Positions 37,423-45,719 of a stretch of 64,000 bases of DNA are shown in pieces (the stretch's first letter is position 1; each line of letters begins with the position of its first letter). Position numbers and translations under genes: made by a program. Source of the stretch: an uncultured Opitutaceae bacterium (GTDB lineage: Bacteria; Verrucomicrobiota; Verrucomicrobiia; Opitutales; Opitutaceae); assembly GCA_903862935.1 (NCBI GenBank), contig CAIOZY010000047.1, forward strand, positions 103,651-167,650, given 5' to 3'. Under the pieces are notes generated by a model. That model was not told the origin of the DNA, did no database searches, and worked only from the letters and a program-made list of their open reading frames with translations.

Positions 37423-38310
37423 CTAGTGGTGCCCGCTGTCGTGCCCCTCCCCTTCGTGGCCGTCGCCGTGGTTGCAGATGAGGCCGATGTACACGCTCAC
37501 GAGCAGCGTAAAGACGAGCGCTTGGACGAGTCCGATCAGCATCTCCAAGAAATAGAATGGAATCGGCAGGCCCCACTGAAAGATCTCTGACATGGAGTGC
37601 ATCAGATTTTCACCGCCAAAGACGTTTCCAAATAGACGGAACGAGAGAGAAATGGGGCGGAACATGATCGAGATGACTTCGATGATGCCGACGGCAAAAA
37701 AGACGACGTAGAGGAACAGATAAAGAACGTAAGGGACTTCGGAACGCTCAGCCTTGTTGCCGAACAAGTCCGTGAGGATGACGCGAAAACCAGCGTATCT
37801 AATAATAAAATACAGCCACGCCACAAAGGCTACGCATGCCAGGGCGAATGTAAGGTTCAGGTCGGCGTTGCCCGGCCTCACAAAATCCACCCACTCTCCT
37901 GTCGCATGGTCCCGCATCACCACGGTGCCGACCCCCGGAAATAGCCCACTCCAGTTCTGCATCAGGATGAATGTGAAAAGCCCGACCAACAGCGGGAAGG
38001 TTGCTTTTGCGACCTTGGGACCAACGATGGGAGAAGTAAGATCGAGGATACCCTCCACCAGATTCTCAACGACGATTTGGCCACCCGATGGCCTCAGCTT
38101 CGGGCGTCTTGCTGCGAGGCGGATGATCAGGATGATCACGGCCGCCACGATCCAGCTCGTCACGATGCTGTTGGAGATCGGAATCGGGCCCAGGTTGAAA
38201 AGGCCCTCAGCCTTTGGTGCTATTCCAGCCTCCTCCCCGGCAAAAGCGGGTAAGGCGGTTGCTAACAGGAGGGTGAGTGAGGTTAGGGTCTTAGCTCGAG
38301 GCATGCGCAT
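37423..38310 (-). CDS. atpB: F1Fo ATP synthase a subunit
   Basis: About 295 residues from ATG 38310; ATGs at 38352 and 38304 are also in frame. A cleavable-looking leader (RAKTLTSLTLLLATALPAFA) precedes the first Fo helix, which is longer than in E. coli. The helix bundle includes FRPISLSFRLFGNVFGGEN, carrying the essential Arg of the a subunit. The C-terminal helices LVQALVFTLLVSVYIGL and a His-rich tail (CNHGDGHEGEGHDSGHH) end the protein. It is the first gene of the atp operon; no atpI or atpZ is seen upstream. Confidence 0.94.
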   Translation of the reverse strand: MRMPRAKTLTSLTLLLATALPAFAGEEAGIAPKAEGLFNLGPIPISNSIVTSWIVAAVIILIIRLAARRPKLRPSGGQIVVENLVEGILDLTSPIVGPKVAKATFPLLVGLFTFILMQNWSGLFPGVGTVVMRDHATGEWVDFVRPGNADLNLTFALACVAFVAWLYFIIRYAGFRVILTDLFGNKAERSEVPYVLYLFLYVVFFAVGIIEVISIMFRPISLSFRLFGNVFGGENLMHSMSEIFQWGLPIPFYFLEMLIGLVQALVFTLLVSVYIGLICNHGDGHEGEGHDSGHH

Positions 38311-38464
38311 GCGCGGCCACGGTTGTATGGTTGAAGGGTCAATCGAAGTCAAACGGCCCTCGGTCAGTCAACCTTGTAAACAGGCTCACGTACACGCTGA
38401 GGAATGGGTATAAGGCCAGCGGGGGTCTTGTGTGGGATCCTTACTGACTAAATAATATGCGCAT

Positions 38465-38499
38465 GTTTTTGTCGGCCGGGTTTGATGTCTGACAAAAAC
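38465..38499. promoter_or_regulatory. Perfect 9-bp inverted repeat upstream of the atp operon
   Basis: GTTTTTGTC (38465-38473) and GACAAAAAC (38491-38499) are exact inverted copies separated by 17 nt. The site lies in the 309-bp gap between the trmB stop (38620) and the atpB ATG (38310), an AT-rich stretch in a GC-rich genome. Spacing and symmetry suit an operator for a dimeric regulator of atpBEFHAGDC or an antiterminator-type hairpin. As a terminator it would be weak, since its stem is mostly A/T. Confidence 0.45.
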
Positions 38500-38619
38500 A
38501 ATTGGTAATTAACATATTAAGCGACATTTTGGTGATACTCACTGAATACCACCTTGGCGAGTAATCCGGCTCCTATCAGAAAATCCGAGTGGCTGATCCC
38601 GATGAACAGGCTCAGGCCC

Positions 38620-39222
38620 CTACCCCAGCCCCCTGCGTACAGCGACCAGGGAATAAAAAACATCAGCACGCTGCTGAAATACAGTCGGAAGCTCAAAAGG
38701 CCACGCCTCACATGCAATCTGCCAGTCGGGGGACGACTCAAACGCGGCCTGCGCCTCACAGAAATACTCCCGATGGTCGGTTCTGAAGTAGAGCCGGCAA
38801 CCCAGGTTTGCCCGGGTGGCAATAGTGGCGATGAAACCCGGCTGAATGAGGCGGTTCTTGTGATGGCGTTTTTTGGGCCAGGGATCCGGAAATAAGACGT
38901 AGATTGTGGTGAAGCGCCCGGCCTCGGGGAGTGCGGCCAAGAAGTCGTGCACATCGGCGCGGACAAAATGCAGGTTGGGTAACTGAGCCCTATCTCTCTT
39001 GCGGACCGCCCGCTCGATGCGCTCCAGCTCGATATCGACACCAATACACAGCTTATCAGGGTGGGCTGCTGCGTAGGCAGTAAGGAAATGTCCGTGGCCA
39101 CACCCGATTTCCCAGACAAACTCGGTTTTTGACGCAAGAATTGAGACACAAGCATCGCGGAGAGACGCGCGACGTTCCGCGATCCGGGCAAAGTGTTCAG
39201 CGGTGCGCTCTGGATTTTCCAT
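38620..39222 (-). CDS. trmB: tRNA (guanine-N7-)-methyltransferase
   Basis: A 200-residue SAM-dependent enzyme that methylates G46 of tRNA. The ATG at 39222 (MENPERTAEHFARIAERRAS) was chosen because it clears the mnmG stop; the frame is open further to 39261. Motif I is EFVWEIGCGHGHFLTAYA, and the TrmB-specific catalytic block is TIYVLFPDPWPKKRHHKNRLI (the PDPW(P/F)KK..H.KRR.. motif). FYFRTDH-like text (CRLYFRTDHREYF) follows. It is directly downstream of mnmG, in the place that rsmG occupies in many genomes. Confidence 0.94.
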   Translation of the reverse strand: MENPERTAEHFARIAERRASLRDACVSILASKTEFVWEIGCGHGHFLTAYAAAHPDKLCIGVDIELERIERAVRKRDRAQLPNLHFVRADVHDFLAALPEAGRFTTIYVLFPDPWPKKRHHKNRLIQPGFIATIATRANLGCRLYFRTDHREYFCEAQAAFESSPDWQIACEAWPFELPTVFQQRADVFYSLVAVRRGLG

Positions 39223-39238
39223 CTCGTGAAGAGCCCTG

Positions 39239-41104
39239 TCACCCCACCCTGCCGGAGCCAATCAGGACCATTAAGATGCTGATATCGGCAGGGTTCACCC
39301 CGCTTATCCTGCTGGCCTGCCCAAGTGTAACGGGCTTTAAATCAGCGAGTTTTAAAGCACTCTCTCGACGAAGGCCTCGAACCGATAAATAGTCCAACTC
39401 CGGCGGAATTCGTATTTTCTCGATATGGTTCAAGCGTTCTATCTGGCATTCCTCTCTCTCGAGGTAGCCCTTATATCCTACACGATACCAAACCTCTTGT
39501 TTAACCTGCTCTGATTCAACAAGAAAACCATCCGGCAATAAAATATTTTCATCTCTGCGACGCATTGCCTCCGCCCAGGTCCCTCCCCCACCCGAAGATC
39601 GTGTTGCCTCAAAATAACCAACCCACTTTGCAATCCGCTCCTGTTTTTGCCGTATTTTTTCTAATCTGCTAATTGATAGGAGTTTAAATTTTTCAGCATG
39701 ATGGGCAAGGCGAAGTTCTGCGCTGCCATGATTAAAGAGCAACCGATGTTCTGCCCGACTCGTGAACATTCTATAAGGTTCTGTTGTTCCTTTTGTTACA
39801 AGATCATCGATCAGGACACCGACATAACCTTCATGTCTTCCAATTACAAGAGGCTCCCCTCCCCTGACTTTTTGGACAGCGTTGACTCCAGCGACGAGAC
39901 CCTGGGCGGCTGCCTCCTCGTACCCAGATGTTCCATTGATCTGGCCCGCAAAGAACAAACCCTCGATTTTCCTGGATTCGAGTGATGGAAAGAGTTGTGT
40001 GGGGCTCGCGAAGTCGTATTCAACCGCATAGGCGGGCCGGAGAATTACAGCAGACTCTAATCCGGGAATGCTGTGTACAATTTGAAGTTGGATTTCGAAC
40101 GGAAGTGAGGTTGAGAGGCCGTTGAGATAATACTCGTTTGTTGAACGCCCTTCGGGTTCGAGAAATAGAATGTGGCGAGGTTTGTCCGCAAAACGGACAA
40201 ATTTGTCCTCGATGCTTGGACAGTATCTGGGACCAACGCCTTCAATCTCACCGCTGTACATGGCGGAGCGATGCAGATTTTCCTTAACAATCCTCGCTGT
40301 CTCCGGGGTTGTATAGGTTATCCAGCAGGAAACTTGTTCTGCTCCCGGACGCCATCCCAGTCTGGTCTCCCCGGTATGTTCCACGTGGAACAAATCACCG
40401 GAATCGCGAGTGTCATGGAAGGCAAACAGGGTAGGGATGGAATCGCCTTTTTGCTCCTCCATTCGGTTGAAATCAAGGCTCCTTCCAAGAAGTCGGGGAG
40501 GCGTCCCCGTCTTTAATCTTTTGAGCTCTATATTATTACTTAATATACTATCAGATAATGTCTTAGAACTAAAGTCGCCCATCCTTCCGCCTTCGGTTTT
40601 GTTCGAACCGATGTGCATCAAACCACGAAGAAAAGTTCCGGTCGTGACGACTACCGTTCGACCCATGAAATCGATGTCCAGGTTGGTTCGGCAGCCGGTA
40701 ATACGCCCCTGGTCGGTAATCAACCCTGTGACGACAGCCTGGAACAGGTGGAGGTTGGGCTGAAGTTCCAAGACGTGCTTCAGCCGGAATTGGTAGGACT
40801 TCTTGTCGCATTGCGCGCGCGGCGATTGGACCGCCAGCCCCTTGGATTCATTGAGAAGCCGAAACTGGATCGCGGTCACGTCCGTGTTGATCGCCATCTC
40901 ACCCCCCAAGGCGTCGATCTCCCTAACGATCTGGCCTTTGGCCTGGCCGCCGATCGCGGGGTTGCAGCTCATCTGGGCGATCGTGTCGATATTGCCTGTC
41001 AGGAGGAGGGTGGAGGCCCCCATCCGGGACGCGGCAAGCGCCGCCTCGACGCCCGCGTGTCCGGCGCCGCAAACGATCACGTCAAATGAGTTCGGAAAAA
41101 TCAC
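39239..41104 (-). CDS. mnmG: tRNA uridine-5-carboxymethylaminomethyl modification protein, FAD subunit
   Basis: A 621-residue FAD enzyme that, with MnmE, modifies U34 of certain tRNAs. Rossmann start [60 protein letters not shown]-terminal [16 protein letters not shown] and [17 protein letters not shown]. Two oddities. First, composition changes inside the gene: hand counts give 40/60 G+C at 40921-40980 but 19/60 at 40501-40560 and 23/60 at 39661-39720. Second, residues around 231-260 appear to be an insertion of about 18 residues relative to E. coli MnmG (from memory), and that loop contains FHVEH encoded by a parS-like palindrome. mnmE is upstream and trmB downstream. Confidence 0.96.
   Translation of the reverse strand: MIFPNSFDVIVCGAGHAGVEAALAASRMGASTLLLTGNIDTIAQMSCNPAIGGQAKGQIVREIDALGGEMAINTDVTAIQFRLLNESKGLAVQSPRAQCDKKSYQFRLKHVLELQPNLHLFQAVVTGLITDQGRITGCRTNLDIDFMGRTVVVTTGTFLRGLMHIGSNKTEGGRMGDFSSKTLSDSILSNNIELKRLKTGTPPRLLGRSLDFNRMEEQKGDSIPTLFAFHDTRDSGDLFHVEHTGETRLGWRPGAEQVSCWITYTTPETARIVKENLHRSAMYSGEIEGVGPRYCPSIEDKFVRFADKPRHILFLEPEGRSTNEYYLNGLSTSLPFEIQLQIVHSIPGLESAVILRPAYAVEYDFASPTQLFPSLESRKIEGLFFAGQINGTSGYEEAAAQGLVAGVNAVQKVRGGEPLVIGRHEGYVGVLIDDLVTKGTTEPYRMFTSRAEHRLLFNHGSAELRLAHHAEKFKLLSISRLEKIRQKQERIAKWVGYFEATRSSGGGGTWAEAMRRRDENILLPDGFLVESEQVKQEVWYRVGYKGYLEREECQIERLNHIEKIRIPPELDYLSVRGLRRESALKLADLKPVTLGQASRISGVNPADISILMVLIGSGRVG
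40377..40392. other. parS-like centromere site inside mnmG
   Basis: TGTTCCACGTGGAACA is a perfect 16-bp palindrome and matches the known ParB-binding parS form used in pseudomonads; the Bacillus consensus TGTTNCACGTGAAACA differs by one base. On the coding strand it spans Leu238 to His243 of MnmG (FHVEH). It is the only full match found by eye in the window. ParB and its CTPase clamp would load here for chromosome segregation if the organism has parABS. Confidence 0.75.
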
Positions 41105-41237
41105 GACGTAAGTGTAACTAAATTATGAATACAAACGCACAAGCAACTTCCATCGCCGTGATCTTTGCCCGGGGTGGGGAAAGTGCAAGCCGGGGAGGGT
41201 GGGGTGGGCGGCGGCGAAAGCAACCCCGCGGCCCAGG

Positions 41238-42593
41238 TCACTTCCCGATGCAGAAGGTGGCGAAGAGCCGGTCTAAGACCTGCTCGTTGTCTATGCTGCC
41301 AGAAACTTCCCCGAAGGCGTTCAGGGCGCCCCGCAGATCGCTCGCGAGAAGTTCCGGTGGGGCGCCGGTCCTGAGTTTCTCCAGCGCCTGGCTCAGGCAG
41401 GCGTTTGCCTCGCCTAGGGCCCGGGCGTGGCGGGCGTTGATGGCGACAGCGTCCTCGGCCGCGTCTGGAACCAGGCCGTCCGCCCGGCGGAGAAGCTCAG
41501 AGCGCAATTCCGCGATTCCCTCACCGGTGAGGGCCGAGACGGGGACGGCCGAAATGCCGAGGGACTGGAGTTTGGGAGGGGGGCCGCGCAAGAGGTCGGT
41601 CTTGTTGAGCGCGACGATTGCACGGCCGGGGGTCAGGCGCTGGGCTATCCCGGGGAAAATCGGCGGGGTGGGGCGGGTGGCGTCGAGAACGAGAATAATA
41701 ATATCCGATTCATCGATACACTCGACTGTCTTCTCGATCCCGAGCCGCTCGATAGGGCCCGGCGCTGGGTTTAGGCCGGCCGTGTCGACGAGCCGGAGGC
41801 AGTGGGGGCCGAGAACGACTCTTTCCTCAATAAAGTCGCGCGTGGTCCCAGGCTCGGGGCTGACGATCGCGCGGTCGCGGCCGACCAGGCGGTTCAAGAG
41901 GGAACTCTTGCCCACATTGGGCTCGCCGGCGATCACGGTTCTCACCCCGTCCCGCAGGAGGTCGCCGTAGTGGCGGGTTGCGAGGAGCCGGGAGCTCGCC
42001 TCAAGGATACCCTCGAGGGTTCGCCGGACCGACGCCTTGTTCTCAGGAGGCAGGTCCTCGTCGGGAAAATCGATGTAGGCTTCGACCGCCGCCGCCGCCC
42101 CGACCAGGCCGTCGGTAAGCTCCCTCATGTGGCGGCCAAGCGCGCCCCGGAGCTGGCGATGGGCCGCAGCGAGCGCCCGTTCGCTGCGGGCGGAAATTAC
42201 GTCCATAACGGCCTCGGCCTGAGATAGATCCATCCGCCCATTGAGGAACGCCCGGCGCGTGAACTCTCCCGGTTCGGCGGGCCGGCAACCCCGGGTGAAC
42301 AGGTCCTCGAGAATGCGCTGGGCGATGAAGGGGTTCCCGTGGCAGGAGACCTCGAGAACGGGCTCGCCCGTGTAGGATCTCGGCTCAGGGAAGAAGGTTA
42401 GGAGGACATCGTCCACCAAGGCCCCAGCGCGGTCCCTGTAGTCGGTGCGCCGGGCCGTGCGGGGGCGGGCCTCCGACCCGACCAGTTCGCGGACGATCCG
42501 GGGGGCTTCGACGCCGCTGACGCGGACAACCGCAATCGCGGAGACGCCTGCCGGCGTCGCAAGGGCGGCGATGGTGTCTAGGGGCCGCGCCAT
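41238..42593 (-). CDS. mnmE: tRNA modification GTPase
   Basis: A 451-residue GTPase and partner of MnmG for U34 modification. The N-terminal formyl-THF-binding domain starts DTIAALATPAGVSAIAVVRVSG. The G domain holds GEPNVGKSSLLNRLVGRDRA (P-loop), PGTTRDFIEE, DTAGLNPA and NKTD. The C-terminal residues CIGK are the invariant Cys-x-Gly-Lys end. The length is normal. It follows recA by 24 nt and precedes mnmG by 133 nt. Confidence 0.97.
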   Translation of the reverse strand: MARPLDTIAALATPAGVSAIAVVRVSGVEAPRIVRELVGSEARPRTARRTDYRDRAGALVDDVLLTFFPEPRSYTGEPVLEVSCHGNPFIAQRILEDLFTRGCRPAEPGEFTRRAFLNGRMDLSQAEAVMDVISARSERALAAAHRQLRGALGRHMRELTDGLVGAAAAVEAYIDFPDEDLPPENKASVRRTLEGILEASSRLLATRHYGDLLRDGVRTVIAGEPNVGKSSLLNRLVGRDRAIVSPEPGTTRDFIEERVVLGPHCLRLVDTAGLNPAPGPIERLGIEKTVECIDESDIIILVLDATRPTPPIFPGIAQRLTPGRAIVALNKTDLLRGPPPKLQSLGISAVPVSALTGEGIAELRSELLRRADGLVPDAAEDAVAINARHARALGEANACLSQALEKLRTGAPPELLASDLRGALNAFGEVSGSIDNEQVLDRLFATFCIGK

Positions 42594-42617
42594 GGGATCC
42601 GCCCGCCGCCCGCGGGG

Positions 42618-43709
42618 CTATTCCGCTGCGGCGGCGATGACGGCGCCGCCGGTTACGGTCACCTTTTCGAGGATCGCCTGGGTGATCTTCTGGGCGAGCT
42701 CGGGCTTCTCCTTGAGGGTCTGCTTCGCCGCGTCGCGGCCCTGGCCGACGAGCTCTCCCTGATAGGCGATCCAGGCGCCCTTTTTCTCCAAGATCTTGTG
42801 TTCAATGCCCAGATCAATGATCGAGGCTGTCCGGGAGATCCCCTCGTCGTACATGATGTCGAACTCGCACTCCGTAAAGGGAGGGGCGACCTTGTTCTTG
42901 ACGACCTTGATCTTGGTGCGGTTCCCGATGACCTTGCCCTCGGGGGTCTTGATCTGGTCCTTGCGGCGGATGTCGAGCCGGAGGCTAGCGAAGAACTTGA
43001 GGGCCCGGCCGCCACTGGTTGTCTCGGGGTTGCCGAACATCACGCCGATTTTTTCGCGTATTTGATTGGTGAATAGACAGATGCATTTCGTCTTGCTCAC
43101 CACGGCGGTCAGGCGGCGCATCGCTTGGCTCATGAGGCGCGCCTGCGATCCGACCGTGGCGTCGCCCATCTGGCCGTCCAGCTCCTGCTTGGAGATCAAG
43201 GCCGCCACGGAATCGATAACGATGACGTCGATCGCATCGGAGCGGATCAGGGTCTCGGTGATGTTCAGAGCGTCCTCGCCGCTGTCCGGCTGGGAGACCA
43301 GGAGGTCATCCAGGTTGACGCCGACGATCCGCGCGTACTTTGGATCGAGCGCATGCTCGACGTCGATAAAGGCTGCGAGCCCCCCCTGGCGCTGGGCCTC
43401 GGCGATCACGCTGAGACAGAACGTCGTCTTTCCCGAGGACTCGGGACCGAAAATTTCCATGATGCGCCCGCGCGGCAGGCCGCCGACGCCAAGGGCCAGG
43501 TCGATTGCCAGGGAGCCCGTGGAGAGGGTCTCCACCTTCATCTTGTGGGCGTCGCCCAGGCGCATGATCGAGCCCTCGCCGAACTGCTTGGTGATCGCGC
43601 TCATCGCGAGTTCCACGTTCTTGCGGGCGGGCGTATCGCCGCCGGGGGCGGGTGACCTGGCTTTGTCAGGAGCTTCGGGGCGGGCGGGAGTGGCAGCGGC
43701 TTTGGGCAT
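42618..43709 (-). CDS. recA: DNA recombination/repair recombinase RecA
   Basis: A 363-residue protein that forms the strand-exchange filament and triggers LexA self-cleavage. Key motifs: [20 protein letters not shown] (Walker A), the [25 protein letters not shown] segment, [11 protein letters not shown] (Walker B), and the L2-loop region [26 protein letters not shown]. The first 27 residues are a Pro/Ala-rich leader ([18 protein letters not shown]), longer than in E. coli. The C-terminal tail lacks the strongly acidic run. recA stands before mnmE on the same strand, an uncommon pairing. Confidence 0.98.
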   Translation of the reverse strand: MPKAAATPARPEAPDKARSPAPGGDTPARKNVELAMSAITKQFGEGSIMRLGDAHKMKVETLSTGSLAIDLALGVGGLPRGRIMEIFGPESSGKTTFCLSVIAEAQRQGGLAAFIDVEHALDPKYARIVGVNLDDLLVSQPDSGEDALNITETLIRSDAIDVIVIDSVAALISKQELDGQMGDATVGSQARLMSQAMRRLTAVVSKTKCICLFTNQIREKIGVMFGNPETTSGGRALKFFASLRLDIRRKDQIKTPEGKVIGNRTKIKVVKNKVAPPFTECEFDIMYDEGISRTASIIDLGIEHKILEKKGAWIAYQGELVGQGRDAAKQTLKEKPELAQKITQAILEKVTVTGGAVIAAAAE

Positions 43710-43775
43710 GGTAGGGATCTTCCGACAGCTTCAACAGTAGCAAGGACGAGGCAAGCTCGCCGTGACCCGGCCCAC

Positions 43776-44138
43776 TCAGGGCGTGCGTGCGCCGCCTTTG
43801 GACGCCATCGCGAAGTAGACGGCTAGGAGCATGCACACAAAGCTCGCCGCATAGTTCCACGTCAGCCTTTCCTTCAGAATGAACCACGCAAACACGATGA
43901 AGACGGCCAGGGTGATCACCTCCTGGATAATCTTCAGCTGGTAGCCGTCGAACTGGCCCGAGGTGAACCCGATCCGGTTGGCGGGGATCTGGAGGCAGTA
44001 CTCAAAGAAGGCGATCAGCCAGCTGGCGAGGACGACAAACGCCAGGGACTTACCCTCCAGCCACTGGAACTTTAGGTGACCGTACCAGGCGCAGATCATG
44101 AACACGTTGGAGCCGATGAGCAAAAGGACCGTTCGCAT
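43776..44138 (-). CDS. DUF486 (DMT-like) small membrane protein
   Basis: A 120-residue protein with four predicted helices (TVLLLIGSNVFMICAWYGHL, SLAFVVLASWLIAFFEYCL, EVITLAVFIVFAWFILKERL, NYAASFVCMLLAVYFAM). The signature SWLIAFFEYCLQIPANRIG and KIIQEVITL...FAWFILKERL..N is that of DUF486, a family in the drug/metabolite transporter clan. The function of the family is not established. The C-terminus is short and basic. Confidence 0.9.
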   Translation of the reverse strand: MRTVLLLIGSNVFMICAWYGHLKFQWLEGKSLAFVVLASWLIAFFEYCLQIPANRIGFTSGQFDGYQLKIIQEVITLAVFIVFAWFILKERLTWNYAASFVCMLLAVYFAMASKGGARTP

Positions 44139-44165
44139 AGGGGAGTGAGAGGCCGGCGCTGGGCC

Positions 44166-45146
44166 TCAGCACTTATAATAGGACTTAAACCAATCCACAA
44201 ACCGCCGGAGCCCTTCCTCCAGTGGAACCTTGGGAATGAAGCCCAGGGCGGCGTTCACCCGCGTCAGGTCTGCGCAGGTCTCGGTCATGTCCCCGGGCTG
44301 GGGCGGAAGCAGCTCCAACCGAGCCTTCCGCCCGAGCAGCCCCGCCAGCACCCGCACGAACTCCAGGGTTTCGACAGGCCTGTGGTGACCGAGGTTGAGG
44401 ACTCGCGAGGCAGGCTGTGAGGCGGATCCGGAAGGGAAGGGGTAGAGCAGCGCGCGAACGATTCCGTCCACGATATCGTCAACATAGGTAAAATCGCGCT
44501 GGTTTCGTCCCTCGTTGAAAAGAGGCACAGGCTGTTCCGCGCAGATTGCCTGGGCGAACAGGGTGGGGGCCATGTCGGGCCGTCCCCACGGTCCGTAGAC
44601 GGTGAAAAAGCGCAGTCCGGTCGCCTTGAGGCCGTAGGCGCGAGCATAGGCATGGGCCATCAGCTCGTTGCTCTTCTTTGTTGCGCCGTAAACCGATGTC
44701 GGCTGCCCGGTGGCGTCATCCTCTCGGAACGGAGGCTTTGCCCCGGCACCGTAGACGGAACTGCTCGAGGCGTAGACCAGATGCTTCGGCGGCGTCTTCC
44801 GGCAGGCCTCGAGGACGTTTGCGAAGCCCTGAAGGTTGGCCCGGACGCAGGCGGCCGGGTTCGCAAGGCTGTAGCGCACTCCAGGCTGGGCACCCAGGTG
44901 GGCAATGTAGTCCGGGTGAAAATGGGACACAATGCCGGCAAACGCCTCCGCGTCGCAGAAGTCCGCCTTCACAAACCGGAAGGTTTCGAGGCGCTCAATC
45001 TCATCCAGGCGGGCCTGCTTGAGCCCGACGTCGTAGTAGGGGCTCATGTTGTCGACGCCGAGCACTTCGCAGCGCGCCCCCTCCGCCAGCCGGCGGGCGA
45101 GGTGGTAGCCGATGAATCCGGCCGCTCCGGTGACGAGCACTTTCAT
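44166..45146 (-). CDS. NAD-dependent nucleotide-sugar epimerase (UDP-glucuronate 4-epimerase-like)
   Basis: A 326-residue short-chain dehydrogenase-type enzyme. The NAD site is VTGAAGFIGYHLARRLAEGA. The catalytic set is YASSSSVYGAGAKPPF then the YGATKKSNELMAHAY Tyr-x-x-x-Lys pair. Substrate-side motifs are HLGAQPGVRYS (typical of UDP-glucuronate 4-epimerases), TGLRFFTVYGPWGRPDMA, and RDFTYVDDIVDGIVRAL. It likely interconverts UDP-glucuronate and UDP-galacturonate for surface polysaccharide. It is divergent from the glutaredoxin gene; no other polysaccharide genes are adjacent. Confidence 0.9.
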   Translation of the reverse strand: MKVLVTGAAGFIGYHLARRLAEGARCEVLGVDNMSPYYDVGLKQARLDEIERLETFRFVKADFCDAEAFAGIVSHFHPDYIAHLGAQPGVRYSLANPAACVRANLQGFANVLEACRKTPPKHLVYASSSSVYGAGAKPPFREDDATGQPTSVYGATKKSNELMAHAYARAYGLKATGLRFFTVYGPWGRPDMAPTLFAQAICAEQPVPLFNEGRNQRDFTYVDDIVDGIVRALLYPFPSGSASQPASRVLNLGHHRPVETLEFVRVLAGLLGRKARLELLPPQPGDMTETCADLTRVNAALGFIPKVPLEEGLRRFVDWFKSYYKC

Positions 45147-45301
45147 CGTTCGGTTGATAGCGGGGCCGCGGGGGCCCGGCTAGGAAAAAGGGTGGGGCCC
45201 CCAAGCCGGAATAAATTTTTCCATTGGCAAAGACTGTGCTTGCAAGACAGCAATCCGGCCCTTCACCTTGCACCGATTTTGTCTCTGCGTAACGTCCCGG
45301 C

Positions 45302-45637
45302 ATGAACATCAAAGCCTATCTGAAGCCCTCCTGCGGCTGGTCCAACGGCGTCCGAGCCGTCTTGGCCAAGCACGGGCTTGCCTACGAGGACGTCGACATC
45401 ATCAACAACCGCGAAAGCTACGCGGAGATGGTGCGCAAGTCCGGGCAGCCCCTGTCGCCGTGCGTCGAGATCGACGGGGTGATGTTGGCGGATGTCTCCG
45501 GCGAGGAGGTTGAGAATTACCTGCTCAGCAACGATCTAGTTAAGCCGACCGATCGCCAGGCGGGCATCCCGACCAACGCCGGGTGCTCTGACGACGAACA
45601 CGCCAAGATGGCTACCAAAACGGTCCGCTTTTTTTGA
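45302..45637 (+). CDS. Atypical glutaredoxin-like protein
   Basis: A 111-residue thioredoxin-fold protein. The usual CPYC/CGFS site reads CGWS (AYLKPSCGWSNGVRAVL), so it is a monothiol type. The following helix-strand (LAKHGLAYEDVDIINNRESY) and EEVENYLLSNDLV end are glutaredoxin-like. The normal TVP cis-proline motif is replaced by LSPCVEIDG, which retains a proline but puts a Cys next to it. A tail of about 25 residues with a further Cys (IPTNAGCSDDEHAKMATKTV) is extra. It is likely involved in thiol or Fe-S chemistry. A strong terminator follows. Confidence 0.82.
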   Translation: MNIKAYLKPSCGWSNGVRAVLAKHGLAYEDVDIINNRESYAEMVRKSGQPLSPCVEIDGVMLADVSGEEVENYLLSNDLVKPTDRQAGIPTNAGCSDDEHAKMATKTVRFF

Positions 45638-45667
45638 TGAGGGAGCCGGTTTGAAGCGCTAATCTGC

Positions 45668-45703
45668 AGGCCGGCTCTTAAACGAGTAACCGGCCTTTTT
45701 TTT
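45668..45703 (+). terminator. Rho-independent terminator after the glutaredoxin gene
   Basis: AGGCCGG (45668-45674) pairs with CCGGCCT (45690-45696) around a 15-nt loop that itself contains CTC/GAG, followed by eight T residues. It ends just before the gltB start, so gltB needs its own promoter or some read-through. Confidence 0.9.
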
Positions 45704-45719
45704 GCCCAAATTCCTACGC

